Shown: positions 27,394-36,108, counted from the first letter of the stretch. The stretch: 64,000 bases of DNA from UBA7957 sp965224675 (GCA_965224675.1 CBDDAA010000004.1:2976001-3040000); one strand, 5' to 3'. The notes: a model not told the origin generated them from the sequence alone. Numbers and translations are program-made.

Positions 27394-29226
27394 ATGTTCA
27401 GCTTCTTCGAAAAACTTATCAACCCCTATCCGCCCGCCGAGCCTACCCAACCACCACATGCTCTGCTGCCCTTTTGCTGGTACTTCACGAAAGGTGTATG
27501 GCCTTATTTGTTACTGGTGTCGTGTCTGATTGCAATTGTTTCCAGTCTTGAGGTTTTATTATTTGGTTTTATGGGCAATGTGGTCGATTGGCTTGCCACC
27601 GCCAATCGTGCAACATTCTTAGCAGATGAAAAAAACACACTTATCGTTATGGGTGTGATCACCCTTCTTGTACTGCCAATGTTCACCCTCTTGCACACTA
27701 CAATTCTACATCAGACCATTTACGGCAACTATCCGATGATCATCCGCTGGTTATCGCACCGCTATTTGTTAAAACAAAGCTTCGCTTTTTATCAAGACGA
27801 ATTTGCCGGGCGCATAGCAACCAAGGTGATGCAAGCTTCACAAGGTGTACGTGAGGCCGTACTAAAAGTGCTGGATGTACTGGTCTACGTGCTTGTGTAT
27901 TTTATAGGTGGATTGATATTGGTTGCTACATTCGAGATTTGGCTGATCGTTCCATTTATCCTATGGCTCGTCCTGTATTTTGCGATCTTACGCTATTTTC
28001 TGCCAAAATTAGCAGCCATATCAAAACGTCAAGCCGATGCCCGCTCACTGATGAACGGGCGCATCGTCGATAGTTACACCAACATCATGACCGTAAAACT
28101 ATTCGCCCATGCTGGAAGGGAAACCATTTATGCAAAAGATGCGATGGATGGATTTCTTGAGACGATACGCGTACAAATGCGTTATGTCACAAAACTGAAT
28201 TTCTCACTGCAACTGATTAACTCCTACCTGTTATTTGCGGTGGGTGCTGCCGCGATCACTTCATGGCTGGCAGGCGCCAGCTCAGTAGGGGCGGTAGCCG
28301 TTGCTGCCGGTTTGACACTACGACTCAACGGTATGTCACACTGGATAATGTGGGAGTTAGCAGGACTGTTTGAAAATATTGGAATGATACAAGATGCCAT
28401 GGGCACAATTGCCAATCCGGTTACAGTGGTTGATAAGGCTGACAGTAAAGATTTAAAAGTCACGCGTGGGGAAATCTCAATCGATCGAATTCGTTTTCAC
28501 TATGGCAAAACGTCAGGTGTTATTGATGAGTTAACATTAACCGTCAAGCCTGGCGAAAAGGTAGGTATAGTCGGACCCTCAGGGGCCGGTAAAACCACTT
28601 TGATGAATATTCTGTTACGCCTCTACGATCTTGAAGGTGGTGAGGTTCGTATTGATGGGCAAAATATCGCGCTTGTTCGCCAAGACAGTCTGCGTGCGCA
28701 AATTGGGGTGGTTACACAAGACACTTCACTTCTACACCGCTCGGTTGCCGATAACATCGCCTATGGCTGCGGCACTGCAAGTCAGGAACAAATTATCACT
28801 GCAGCAAAGCGTGCCAGCGCTCATCAGTTTATACTCGGTCTTGAAGATCCCAAAGGACGTAAAGGCTATGACGCCCATGTCGGAGAACGCGGTGTAAAAT
28901 TATCCGGTGGGCAACGCCAACGCATCGCCATTGCCCGGGTTTTTCTCAAAGATGCCCCCATACTTGTACTTGACGAAGCGACATCAGCTCTGGATTCCGA
29001 AGTGGAAGCGGCCATACAAGAAAATCTTTACCACCTGATGCAAGGAAAAACGGTCATCGCTATTGCCCACAGACTTTCAACAATTTCTGCTCTGGATCGG
29101 TTGGTTGTGATAGATAATGGGCAGATTACTGAAGAAGGCAACCACCTTCAGCTAATCGAACAAGGCGGCCTTTACGCCGGTTTATGGAAGAGGCAATCAG
29201 GTGGGTTTATTAATGCCGGGGTGTAG
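27394..29226 (+). CDS. ABC exporter, fused permease and ATPase (MsbA-like)
   Basis: A 610-residue half-transporter with six predicted helices (about 35-310) and a C-terminal ATPase (about 350-600) carrying Walker A GPSGAGKTT, Q-loop VVTQDTSLLH, signature LSGGQRQRIAIARVFL, Walker B ILVLDEATSALD and an H-loop AHRLST. It should act as a homodimer in the inner membrane. The N-terminus (FFEKLINPYPPAEP) is typical of a gammaproteobacterial subgroup with unassigned substrates, so lipid or drug export are only general possibilities. Its 3' end overlaps the convergent gene at 29197 by 30 bp. Confidence 0.87.
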   Translation: MFSFFEKLINPYPPAEPTQPPHALLPFCWYFTKGVWPYLLLVSCLIAIVSSLEVLLFGFMGNVVDWLATANRATFLADEKNTLIVMGVITLLVLPMFTLLHTTILHQTIYGNYPMIIRWLSHRYLLKQSFAFYQDEFAGRIATKVMQASQGVREAVLKVLDVLVYVLVYFIGGLILVATFEIWLIVPFILWLVLYFAILRYFLPKLAAISKRQADARSLMNGRIVDSYTNIMTVKLFAHAGRETIYAKDAMDGFLETIRVQMRYVTKLNFSLQLINSYLLFAVGAAAITSWLAGASSVGAVAVAAGLTLRLNGMSHWIMWELAGLFENIGMIQDAMGTIANPVTVVDKADSKDLKVTRGEISIDRIRFHYGKTSGVIDELTLTVKPGEKVGIVGPSGAGKTTLMNILLRLYDLEGGEVRIDGQNIALVRQDSLRAQIGVVTQDTSLLHRSVADNIAYGCGTASQEQIITAAKRASAHQFILGLEDPKGRKGYDAHVGERGVKLSGGQRQRIAIARVFLKDAPILVLDEATSALDSEVEAAIQENLYHLMQGKTVIAIAHRLSTISALDRLVVIDNGQITEEGNHLQLIEQGGLYAGLWKRQSGGFINAGV

Positions 29227-29664
29227 CACATATCCTCTATAAATCAAACCCAATGCGGCACCTGTTAATACAAATTGGATACATTGAAAAATCGCACTGT
29301 ATAGTAAAAATGTTGATATCGGATTAATGTTAATTTTAGCCGCCATGGCCAATCCCATTACAGAATACACGACAGACCCAATAATAAGACTAAACTTAAT
29401 ACCCTGTACTATCGGGTTACCGCCACAGTAATAAAACGGATAAAGATAAGCGATTACAACACCCTGTACGAACATAGCAAGCATGCCTAATGGAATAATC
29501 GGCTCCATACGCGTATTAGCACCCATCCCCTGATATAAATCATGAAACCATATCATATGCCACGGAAACGCGATAACCATCGTTAATACAATATAGGATA
29601 CCGTTGCGGCGACTATCTTTTTCATATCAATACTGATAATCCTCCTGGGTTTTTTATCCATCAT
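29197..29664 (-). CDS. Four-helix membrane protein, 155 aa
   Basis: A hydrophobic protein with four predicted helices at about 14-32, 55-76, 83-104 and 115-140. An AGGAGG lies about 15 nt before an internal ATG at 29625, so the product could start at MKKIVAATVSY. The layout resembles DUF1761-type proteins, but I am not certain. It ends 30 bp inside the convergent ABC exporter gene. The YCII-like protein gene lies upstream on the same strand, about 80 bp away. Confidence 0.6.
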   Translation of the reverse strand: MMDKKPRRIISIDMKKIVAATVSYIVLTMVIAFPWHMIWFHDLYQGMGANTRMEPIIPLGMLAMFVQGVVIAYLYPFYYCGGNPIVQGIKFSLIIGSVVYSVMGLAMAAKININPISTFLLYSAIFQCIQFVLTGAALGLIYRGYVLHPGINKPT

Positions 29665-29743
29665 CGTTTATCCATTAAATGACAACAATACATGCTCATC
29701 TTATATAGATTCTCATAACCGACTTATATCCCAATGTTGATAG

Positions 29744-30055
29744 CTACATTTCCATCATTTCGGCCACACCCATAGTACCGCCAAGCAAAATGTGCGGACA
29801 GTCACTGGCCATTTGAACGGCACTATCCATACTATCAGCTTGTACTATTGAAAATCCCGACATAGGATTTGATCCATCATAATCTGATACGCCATCAGAG
29901 CCTACGATTTTTGATTTCCCTAAAGGTTTGCCAGGGTTGACCAGCGCATCACCAAGGGTCTCAGCCCAAACGTTCCATTTCGCCATAAATTCCTCACCTT
30001 CCTCAGGACTCTTGGGCATAGCGCCGCCGTAATAAGTTAAGATGTAGTTAGCCAT
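29744..30055 (-). CDS. YCII/DGPF-family protein
   Basis: A 103-residue soluble protein with the ferredoxin-like YCII fold: a starting strand MANYILTYYGG, then SPEEGEEFMAKWNVWAETLGDALVNPGKPL, a second strand and a final SMDSAVQMASDCPHILLGGTMGVAEMMEM. Members of this family include chlorohydrolase-like and putative sigma-factor-associated proteins; the catalytic His-Asp pair of YciI is not obvious. It diverges from the HxlR regulator with two operator-like repeats between them, so it is the most likely target of that regulator. Confidence 0.8.
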   Translation of the reverse strand: MANYILTYYGGAMPKSPEEGEEFMAKWNVWAETLGDALVNPGKPLGKSKIVGSDGVSDYDGSNPMSGFSIVQADSMDSAVQMASDCPHILLGGTMGVAEMMEM

Positions 30056-30093
30056 ATATTTTTCTCCCCCCCTAGAGGCGCTCTCAATTAATT

Positions 30094-30147
30094 ACTTGTA
30101 ATATGCAAGTAAAACAATACTAATCATATAACTTGTTTTTTGCAAGT
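30094..30147. promoter_or_regulatory. Two identical inverted-repeat operators, ACTTG-N7-CAAGT
   Basis: ACTTGTAATATGCAAGT at 30094-30110 and ACTTGTTTTTTGCAAGT at 30131-30147 share the same 5-bp arms and 7-bp spacer. Their starts are 37 bp apart, about 3.5 helical turns. They lie between the divergent YCII-like and HxlR genes, the second ending 13 bp before the regulator ATG. This is the expected position of HxlR-family operators controlling both directions. Confidence 0.7.
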
Positions 30148-30160
30148 GATATAATAGACG

Positions 30161-30568
30161 ATGAAAAAAAATCATGACAAATTCAGATCGCACTGCCCAA
30201 TAAATTTTTCTCAGGAAACATTTGGCGACAAATGGAGTCTACTCATCATTCGAGACTTAATGTTTAAGGACAAGAAGTACTATGGTGAATTTTTAAATTC
30301 TGAAGAAAAGATATCAACCAACATTCTGGCCAATAGATTAGAAAAATTAGAGCTGCTGGGGCTGATATCCAAAGCAACAGACAAGGATAACCACACAAAA
30401 AGAAAATACACTTTGACAGAAAAGGGTATTGATTTGATGCCCATGTTATTGGAAATGATCGCCTGGGGCGCAAAATATGACACTAATACAGACGCTCCCG
30501 CAGAATTTATCAATAAATTTAAAACAGATAAAACCGCATTATTACTGGAACTCAAGAAAAATCTGTAA
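30161..30568 (+). CDS. HxlR-family winged-helix regulator
   Basis: A 135-residue protein with the family signature: a Cys near the N-terminus (RSHCPINFSQETFGDKWSLLIIRDLMFKDKKYYGEFL), the recognition helix region ISTNILANRLEKLELLGLISK, the wing RKYTLTEKGIDLMPML and the dimerising C-terminal helix. HxlR regulators respond to electrophiles or oxidants, often through that cysteine. It diverges from the YCII-like gene across the twin operators. The gene is more AT-rich than the core genes to its left. Confidence 0.88.
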   Translation: MKKNHDKFRSHCPINFSQETFGDKWSLLIIRDLMFKDKKYYGEFLNSEEKISTNILANRLEKLELLGLISKATDKDNHTKRKYTLTEKGIDLMPMLLEMIAWGAKYDTNTDAPAEFINKFKTDKTALLLELKKNL

Positions 30569-30740
30569 ACAAAGAGGCAACAATTTATCAGTTTCCCCTG
30601 ATAATCACATTAATACAGATTATATTCATTCATCAGATGCTTAGAAAGAAAATTGGCTATTAGAACTCACGGATTCAAGAGTATAGCCATGCCTATTAAA
30701 AACCTTTTTATCTTATTTCCTAATTTAGTTCTAAATTTAA

Positions 30741-31589
30741 CTAAAACATCCAGACAGCTGATACATCCACACCAATTTCAGAGGAATCACGAACAATATC
30801 ACTTTTTTTAATATTACTGCTATAAAACTCTACACCAGTTCGTGCGGTTATCTGTATATTAGTTATTATGTTGTTGCGATAAATTAAGTTTAACCCTGTT
30901 GATCTATAGCCCTCATCTAAATCTATTTTATTCAGCCTTGACTCATGAGAATCAGCTTCGGAAACACCAAAATAATTATTGATATTACTTTTACTCCCGA
31001 ATGTTGAAAACACAACTAACTCCGTGCCTGTATTATCCATCTCACTACCGAAATTATGCCCCATTGAAATTTTAGCTAACCAACCATAATTACTCGAACC
31101 AGATGAAAAACGACCAGAAATCCAATTTTCCCAATCATTCCCTATGGGATTTTTAATTTCAATAAATCCAAAAATATGTGACCCTCGATGTAGTAACCCG
31201 CTAATATTAGCTGTTTTGCTATGACCGGATGGAATCACAATTTCATGTCGTATACCCGCGTCTATAAACCAGTTATTTTTAATTAATCCTCGCCAACCAA
31301 ATTCAGTATAATTAAGCTCAAAACCTTCCCAGAAAAAAATATGATTACCTGCTCGCCATTGAATTGCACCTTCAGGTTTAACTTCAAGCACATAATGGTC
31401 AGAGCCTTTATATACCGCTAAAGATTGAATTTTTACCCCAACCCCTCCACTCCAGCCATCCCCTTTTGTGTAATCAATGACACTTGGCAACCTAACGAGT
31501 GATGACTTATTTTCTTGAGCATATAGATCGGCCAATAAGAATAAAAAGATTATTGCCAATATTATTTGACGGGGTAAAACTTTAATCAT
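30741..31589 (-). CDS. MipA/OmpV-family outer-membrane protein
   Basis: A 282-residue protein. A signal peptide (IILAIIFLFLLADLYAQ) precedes a barrel beginning with GDGWSGGVGVKIQSLAVYKGSDHYVLEVKPEGAIQW, the typical MipA start (W-x-G-x-G...YKGSD...P). Strands alternate to a C-terminal aromatic residue (VDVSAVWMF). MipA binds the murein transglycosylase MltA in E. coli, but many homologues are general porin-like proteins. It is AT-rich, reads leftward like the reverse transcriptase operon, and starts 32 bp from the hairpin at 31621-31691, so it may be a further integron cassette. Confidence 0.75.
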   Translation of the reverse strand: MIKVLPRQIILAIIFLFLLADLYAQENKSSLVRLPSVIDYTKGDGWSGGVGVKIQSLAVYKGSDHYVLEVKPEGAIQWRAGNHIFFWEGFELNYTEFGWRGLIKNNWFIDAGIRHEIVIPSGHSKTANISGLLHRGSHIFGFIEIKNPIGNDWENWISGRFSSGSSNYGWLAKISMGHNFGSEMDNTGTELVVFSTFGSKSNINNYFGVSEADSHESRLNKIDLDEGYRSTGLNLIYRNNIITNIQITARTGVEFYSSNIKKSDIVRDSSEIGVDVSAVWMF

Positions 31590-31620
31590 TTATATCTCCA
31601 GCTAGAATTTCTAACGCCAC

Positions 31621-31691
31621 ATCACTTAACAGAAAAGAGGGTCACAACTTTTGCTGTCGCAAAAAATTGTGGCCTTTTTTTCTGTTAAGTG
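31621..31691. terminator. Long imperfect inverted repeat: bidirectional terminator or attC-like site
   Basis: The arms are CACTTAACAGAAAA at 31623-31636 with its complement at 31678-31691, continuing inward as GGTCACAACTTTTGC and GCAAAAAATTGTGGCC around a TGTC loop. T-runs flank the inner stem, as in a bidirectional intrinsic terminator. The outer ends also satisfy integron core-site consensus: ACTTAAC (RYYYAAC) at 31624-31630 and GTTAAGT (GTTRRRY) at 31684-31690, spaced as in a 67-bp attC. The terminator reading is safer. The attC reading gains weight only from the nearby integrase. Confidence 0.5.
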
Positions 31692-31881
31692 GATATGATT
31701 GGATACTCAAACAACGAGTAAGTCTGTCTCCTTGAATAGTGCCAGAGTACGGTTAACGATGAATGTCTCGGCTTTTGCCCTCCTGCACCACTGACCACTC
31801 CAAATACATAGGACACACACTTTATTTTGACACTCCGATTCCAAAGCGTTAATATCCTTATCATCTACAAAACGTTCAAGG

Positions 31882-32972
31882 ATGAACCCAATGACAAAAC
31901 CACGTAGCCAATTAATCGCCTATAGCGACACCCCCTACTATCACATCACTTCCCGCTGTGTAAGACGTGCATTTCTTTGCGGTGAAGATCCACTGACACA
32001 AAAAAGCTATGAACACAGAAGGCAATGGATTGAAGATCGACTGCGCCTGCTCAGTTCATTGTTCTCCATTGAAATCTGCGCCTTTGCAATTATGGCCAAC
32101 CATATCCATCTGATATTAAAGGCAGTTCCCGACGAAACCAAAGATTGGACTGATGAAGATGTGATGCGACGCTGGCTTTCAATATTTCGTGGCCCTCTGA
32201 TTGTGCACCGATATCTCAACGGTGAACAGACCTCTCAGGCTGAAAAACAAACCATCAGCTCACTGGTCGGATGCTGGCGTACACGTTTAACTGAAATCAG
32301 TTGGTTTATGAAGTTATGTCCATGGATGGACGGTATTAGAGCAATGCAGGAGCAATTGCCGAGCCTCAATGAACCGATTGCCAGACAGGTCAATAAAGAA
32401 GATCACTGTACGGGTCATTTTTGGGACAGGTTTTTGCTCCTGCAAAACCTGCATTCATTACATCCCTGTAAATTAGGCCAGATTCCACTCTCACGCTTTA
32501 CTCGATGAACAAGCCCTACTCACCGCAATGGCCTATGTGGATTTGAATCCAAGTCAGAGCCGCCATTTCAAAAACACCGGAAAACTCAGATTACACCAGC
32601 ATCAAAGAACGACTGAAACCGACCTTTGATCTTGCAACAGCCGTGAAGTCCTACTGTGAGCATGGTGGCTTTTCGGACCACTTTTTATCAGAAAATAACC
32701 CAATAATCATCAGACCACTTGCCGAGTTTGTGGGCGCAGAAACACTCACTAATCAAAGTGCTGGCATCCATTTCAATTTCGAAGACTATCTGGAATTAGT
32801 CGATTTCACGGGTCGCGCAATCCTCGAAAACAAGGCCGGTTACATTGACAGCAGAATGCCAGCCATTCTGGAGCGCCTGTCAATCAGTCATAAAACCTGG
32901 TTTGAGAATGCACTTAACTTTGAAGCCCTGTATTACAAACGCTTTGCCCCGAGACTTTTACTGACAGGTTGA
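31882..32972 (+). pseudogene. Broken REP-associated (Y1, IS200-like) transposase
   Basis: The first part (31882 to about 32420) encodes the Y1 transposase start YSDTPYYHITSRCVRRAFLCG and the metal-binding HIH motif ANHIHLILK, then reaches GHFWDRF, the usual GHFWEGRF box. The frame is lost there. The conserved continuation (ALLDEQALLTAMAYVDLNP) is found just after in another frame, at about 32490-32560, and the C-terminal 109 residues are open at 32643-32972. At least two frameshifts have occurred, so it is inactive. These enzymes mobilise REP hairpins. A 7-bp inverted repeat (GTTGAGT/ACTCAAC, 32968-32998) follows the stop. Confidence 0.8.
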
Positions 32973-33207
32973 GTAAGCGGCTGTAAATTTCACTCAACAT
33001 CCAGCCATTGCCTATAGATTAACATTTCTATTGCGCAGCCACGTCTAGATTCTGTGTTTCTACGCTCACTATCACTAATTTTTTCGTCTCAGCAGTAAAA
33101 CTGACCCTAATTTCCATTTGCTTCATTCACAATGAATCTACTCAATCATATTACAAGCAGTGTGTTTGAAAAATGTATGTCCTTTTGTTTTGTGCTTTGT
33201 TTTGTTG

Positions 33208-33331
33208 GAACCCTATGCGTATTTAAAACGGGTTTTAACCGAAATCCCTGCAGCAAGTACCGTTGAGGACATTGATAAACTATTACCTTTTAAAGAATGA
33301 TTTATCAAGGTGGGGTTTATTAGTCGCTTAC
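33208..33331 (+). mobile_element. Remnant of an IS66-family element (3' end)
   Basis: Frame 33208-33300 encodes EPYAYLKRVL then TEIPAASTVEDIDKLLPFKE and a stop, the C-terminus typical of the IS66 TnpC transposase. The stretch after the stop ends GGGTTTATTAGTCGCTTAC at 33331. Its complement begins GTAAGCG, which fits the terminal repeat of IS66 elements. Nothing upstream of about 33200 extends the gene, so only the right end remains. Confidence 0.7.
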
Positions 33332-33450
33332 AAAGATCGGACTCATCTCCATACGAACGCTATGGTGCAAAATTCACCATCCGGTTACGACCCGATAGAT
33401 ACTTGATATGAATTCGATTTGCCCGATGAAGTATCTCTTTTAATACCTGG

Positions 33451-33522
33451 CTAGGCGCCGCATACGGACCCGTATGTACGGTGCTGTGGGAGGGGGCTAC
33501 TTGAGTAGCTCCCTATCCCGAT
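33451..33522 (+). ncRNA. Domains V and VI of a group II intron (class C-like), remnant
   Basis: Domain V: GCGCCG (33455-33460) and CATACG pair through loop GACC with CGTATG, a two-base bulge TA (33477-33478) and CGGTGC (to 33484). The CGC triad, in place of AGC, is a mark of class C introns. Domain VI follows: GGGGGCTAC, loop TTGA and GTAGCTCCC, with an outer GGGA/TCCC pair and a bulged A at 33515. That A is 8 nt from the predicted intron end CCCGAT at 33522, the normal branch-point distance. The rest of the intron and its maturase are missing, and the IS66 remnant lies just upstream. Confidence 0.65.
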
Positions 33523-33573
33523 TAGATTTTCTTTTACCGGTTGTGTAGTACTCAAAACAAGTTTTACTACAGT

Positions 33574-34917
33574 TTATGAAAGGAATTCAATAAGCTTCTT
33601 CTTAAAAGCATCAACCCCTTCTTTATTCCTCTCATTTATAAATTCAAACATTTCGTTATCAGACATATGCCCATGTTTTCTTATAGACTTATAAAGTGAT
33701 TTTGGTTTGTTATTTTCATTAATACCTACTGGAAACTCAACAGTAAACTCGAATTCATCATTTTCATAATGTGTTAACAATTGTTTTTCTATATCTTCAA
33801 ATGGACTATAGAAGATATTATTATTATCTTTACAATATGACTTATTTTTTTGATCAGCATCTAAGATACTTATAACGTGCTCCGTATGGGAAAAAAATTC
33901 CTCTGCGCTGTTCCTTAACATTAAATTGACTACATTTGTCGCTCCAGCTATATAGATAATTTTATACTTTAAGCTGCCTATATATTCATCTTTTAATACA
34001 AATTGAAGGTATCTCTGAAGCATTTCATCTTCTGTTAAAATATATTTATCCCATCCTTTAAACCCATAAAGTATACTTTTAACATAGTTATACGATTTTT
34101 CATGGATTGTTATTATCCCATCATTATTATCCATATAATGTAACTTTTCTTGCCCCCGAGAGGAAAATGATTTCATTAGAGCGAGGGATTGGGTCGTGAA
34201 TAGAATGTTTACTTCGTATTTTTCACAAAAGGTACGTAGTTCACCAAGAAGCTTTACTTGAGCAGATGCATCTAAAGAAATATCAATTTCATCAATAACT
34301 ATTAGCTTTCGATTTTTTTGTATCAGCTTGTAAAGATGAATAACAAAATACTCTCCCGAGCTAAGATAGTCTTCTCGTATATAATAACCATCTTCTTTTA
34401 AAATGAAATAGTAGATTGAACCTTTAATACTAACTTCTTTTAAATTTTCAAACCTATCAGATCCATAAATATTAGATAAAAAACCAATCAATTCAGTAGG
34501 CTCACTGTATTTTCCCAGTGATTTTAATGTTCTTAATTGCTCATCTATCTCTCCTAGTCTTTGAAAATGACTAAACCTATTTCCATATGGGATTGGCAGC
34601 TCAACTTCTATATTATCTTTGTATTCTTTACTAATTATTGTTTTAGTATCAATTATATTTTGTTTGGGATCATAGTTAAATTCAAATATATCATCATTAA
34701 ATTGGTATGTTACTCGGCTATCCTCCCTAAAAATATACGGGGATGCAGTTTTTGTAAAAGTATCAGCCGATTTAAAATTGGCAATAGTTCTAACAAGTGT
34801 GGTTTTACCAACACTGTTTTTTCCAACAATACAGGTTACCTTATTTTTAGTTAGATCAAGCTCATAATGAAGTTCTTTAATATGTTGAACATTAAATAGA
34901 GAAAACTTAAAGATCAT
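33574..34917 (-). CDS. OLD-type ATPase with TOPRIM-like C-terminus, probable effector
   Basis: A 447-residue protein. The N-terminal half is an SMC/ABC-like ATPase: Walker A GKNSVGKT (32-39), signature-like YLSSGEY (184-190), Walker B LIVIDE (205-210) with ISLDASAQ after it, and an H-loop-like TTQS. The C-terminal part looks like a TOPRIM nuclease: Glu296 in ILTEDEM, then IIYIAGATNVV and the DxD pair Asp353/Asp355 in ISILDADQ. This is the overcoming-lysogenisation-defect (OLD) layout. Its ATG overlaps the reverse transcriptase stop by 4 bp (34914-34917), so both are translated together. OLD-type effectors occur with retron reverse transcriptases in phage defence. The gene is strongly AT-rich. 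Confidence 0.8.
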   Translation of the reverse strand: MIFKFSLFNVQHIKELHYELDLTKNKVTCIVGKNSVGKTTLVRTIANFKSADTFTKTASPYIFREDSRVTYQFNDDIFEFNYDPKQNIIDTKTIISKEYKDNIEVELPIPYGNRFSHFQRLGEIDEQLRTLKSLGKYSEPTELIGFLSNIYGSDRFENLKEVSIKGSIYYFILKEDGYYIREDYLSSGEYFVIHLYKLIQKNRKLIVIDEIDISLDASAQVKLLGELRTFCEKYEVNILFTTQSLALMKSFSSRGQEKLHYMDNNDGIITIHEKSYNYVKSILYGFKGWDKYILTEDEMLQRYLQFVLKDEYIGSLKYKIIYIAGATNVVNLMLRNSAEEFFSHTEHVISILDADQKNKSYCKDNNNIFYSPFEDIEKQLLTHYENDEFEFTVEFPVGINENNKPKSLYKSIRKHGHMSDNEMFEFINERNKEGVDAFKKKLIEFLS

Positions 34918-35903
34918 AATTTATTTATTGTTTGATGACAGAAGCCATCGATCACATAGTTTCCGTATTTACTTCGTAATTTATTTAGATAATCTTTATC
35001 AACCGTATTAATGTAATTTAACTTCCCAGATATTCTAGATATTTTACTGTCATAAATTTTTTCTAGATAATCTGCAAATTTTGTTTTATCCGATACATAA
35101 AAATGGAGAAGTGTTTCAATTTCTGACTTTAAACTTTGATCAACAGTGACCTTTCCAGAGGGAAGAATCACCATTCCTAATAATTTAATTTTCCTTCCTT
35201 TTTTTGTGAACTTTGTTTTGTGTGAATTTAATTGAATTCTATCTCCAAATAGACCAGTGAGGGTATCTGAAATAAATTTTTGTGTTTCAATTAAATTATC
35301 AGATTTTTTTGAGGACATAATAAGGTCATCAGCATAACGAGTATAAGTGATACCTTTGTCAATGCAGAACCCTTCAAATATATTATCAAAACCATACAAG
35401 AAAGTATTACTGATATTGGGTGATGTTGAGAAGCCGACTGGAAGATGATTATCAACCATCAAAATAGTTAGGAGATGTTCTTTATATTTGTATATGTCAT
35501 TTATAGGAGAGTCTGATAGGTTTTTATCTATTATTTTAGCTAAGTGGTCGGTGTGGATGCTGTTAAAAAAACCTTTTATATCTGTTTGTACGAAATGTGA
35601 GTTTTGTGAATGTTTTTCAACAGCTCCAAATGCATTTTTGCCTTCTCTGTAAGAAAAAACAACATTTGTATTTATTTTTGCAAAATCAAAGATAAAGCTG
35701 TTTAAAAATTTTAGATATTTTCTGAGTACCTTGGAAGGGTTTACTGTGTTCCTTCTGTTTTTTAGACGTATTTCTTTATATTCTTCCTGAATATCAATAT
35801 TCAAGAAGTCTTCAAATTTAATTTTATCGTGGAATGTCGAAGCAAATGCTTCTTGGAGGCTTATACTAACTATTTGATCTTTGTTTCTGGATATAGAAAC
35901 CAT
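34914..35903 (-). CDS. Retron-like reverse transcriptase
   Basis: A 329-residue reverse transcriptase of retron size. The palm motifs are in order: Asp108 in FVQTDIKGFFNSIH, then LPVGFSTSPNISN (154-166, in place of the common LPQGxPTSP), TRYADDLIMSS with the catalytic YADD (190-193), and NSHKTKFTKKGRKIKLLGM. The VTG motif expected in region Y of many retron enzymes is replaced by LLGM (241-244). The thumb has ISGKLNYINTVDKDYLNKLR, common in retron enzymes. There is no maturase domain, so it is not a group II intron protein. It is the first gene of a two-gene operon with the OLD-type ATPase. AT-richness suggests recent transfer. Confidence 0.82.
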   Translation of the reverse strand: MVSISRNKDQIVSISLQEAFASTFHDKIKFEDFLNIDIQEEYKEIRLKNRRNTVNPSKVLRKYLKFLNSFIFDFAKINTNVVFSYREGKNAFGAVEKHSQNSHFVQTDIKGFFNSIHTDHLAKIIDKNLSDSPINDIYKYKEHLLTILMVDNHLPVGFSTSPNISNTFLYGFDNIFEGFCIDKGITYTRYADDLIMSSKKSDNLIETQKFISDTLTGLFGDRIQLNSHKTKFTKKGRKIKLLGMVILPSGKVTVDQSLKSEIETLLHFYVSDKTKFADYLEKIYDSKISRISGKLNYINTVDKDYLNKLRSKYGNYVIDGFCHQTINKL

Positions 35904-35920
35904 AAACGTATTTTCTCTTT

Positions 35921-36040
35921 AATTTAATACCTACCTTAGTAGGTGTAAATACCAAGGTAGGTTGTTAAATTCTAAACTATTGATCAGTTAGAGGCTAGTC
36001 TTCTGACTGGAGATACTCCTAGTCGCTAGCATAAGCCTAT
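35921..36040 (-). ncRNA. Structured leader of the reverse transcriptase gene, candidate retron msr-msd
   Basis: Read leftward, the region just before the reverse transcriptase start folds into two hairpins. One is GACT-A-GGAG, loop TAT, CTCC-AGTC at 36024-36005, nested inside an AGGCT/AGCCT stem (36038-36034 with 35996-35992). The second is a 9-bp stem ACCTACCTT/AAGGTAGGT with a 16-nt loop at 35962-35929. Retron non-coding RNA normally sits exactly here. However, I could not find a convincing a1/a2 outer repeat, so the extent and identity are uncertain. Confidence 0.45.
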
Positions 36041-36108
36041 TATATGCTTTTATCATTGAATAAACAAATATGGAAAGTAGAGTAAGAAGTAAATTTTGAC
36101 GTGAATTA

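Noticed and set aside
32968..32998. GTTGAGT and ACTCAAC as an attC site
   Set aside because: The two boxes are in the wrong order (GTTRRRY before RYYYAAC), so the pair makes an ordinary hairpin after the broken transposase.
34914..35903. The reverse transcriptase as the maturase of the nearby group II intron
   Set aside because: It reads on the opposite strand to the intron tail, lacks maturase and endonuclease domains, and is translationally coupled to an ATPase gene.
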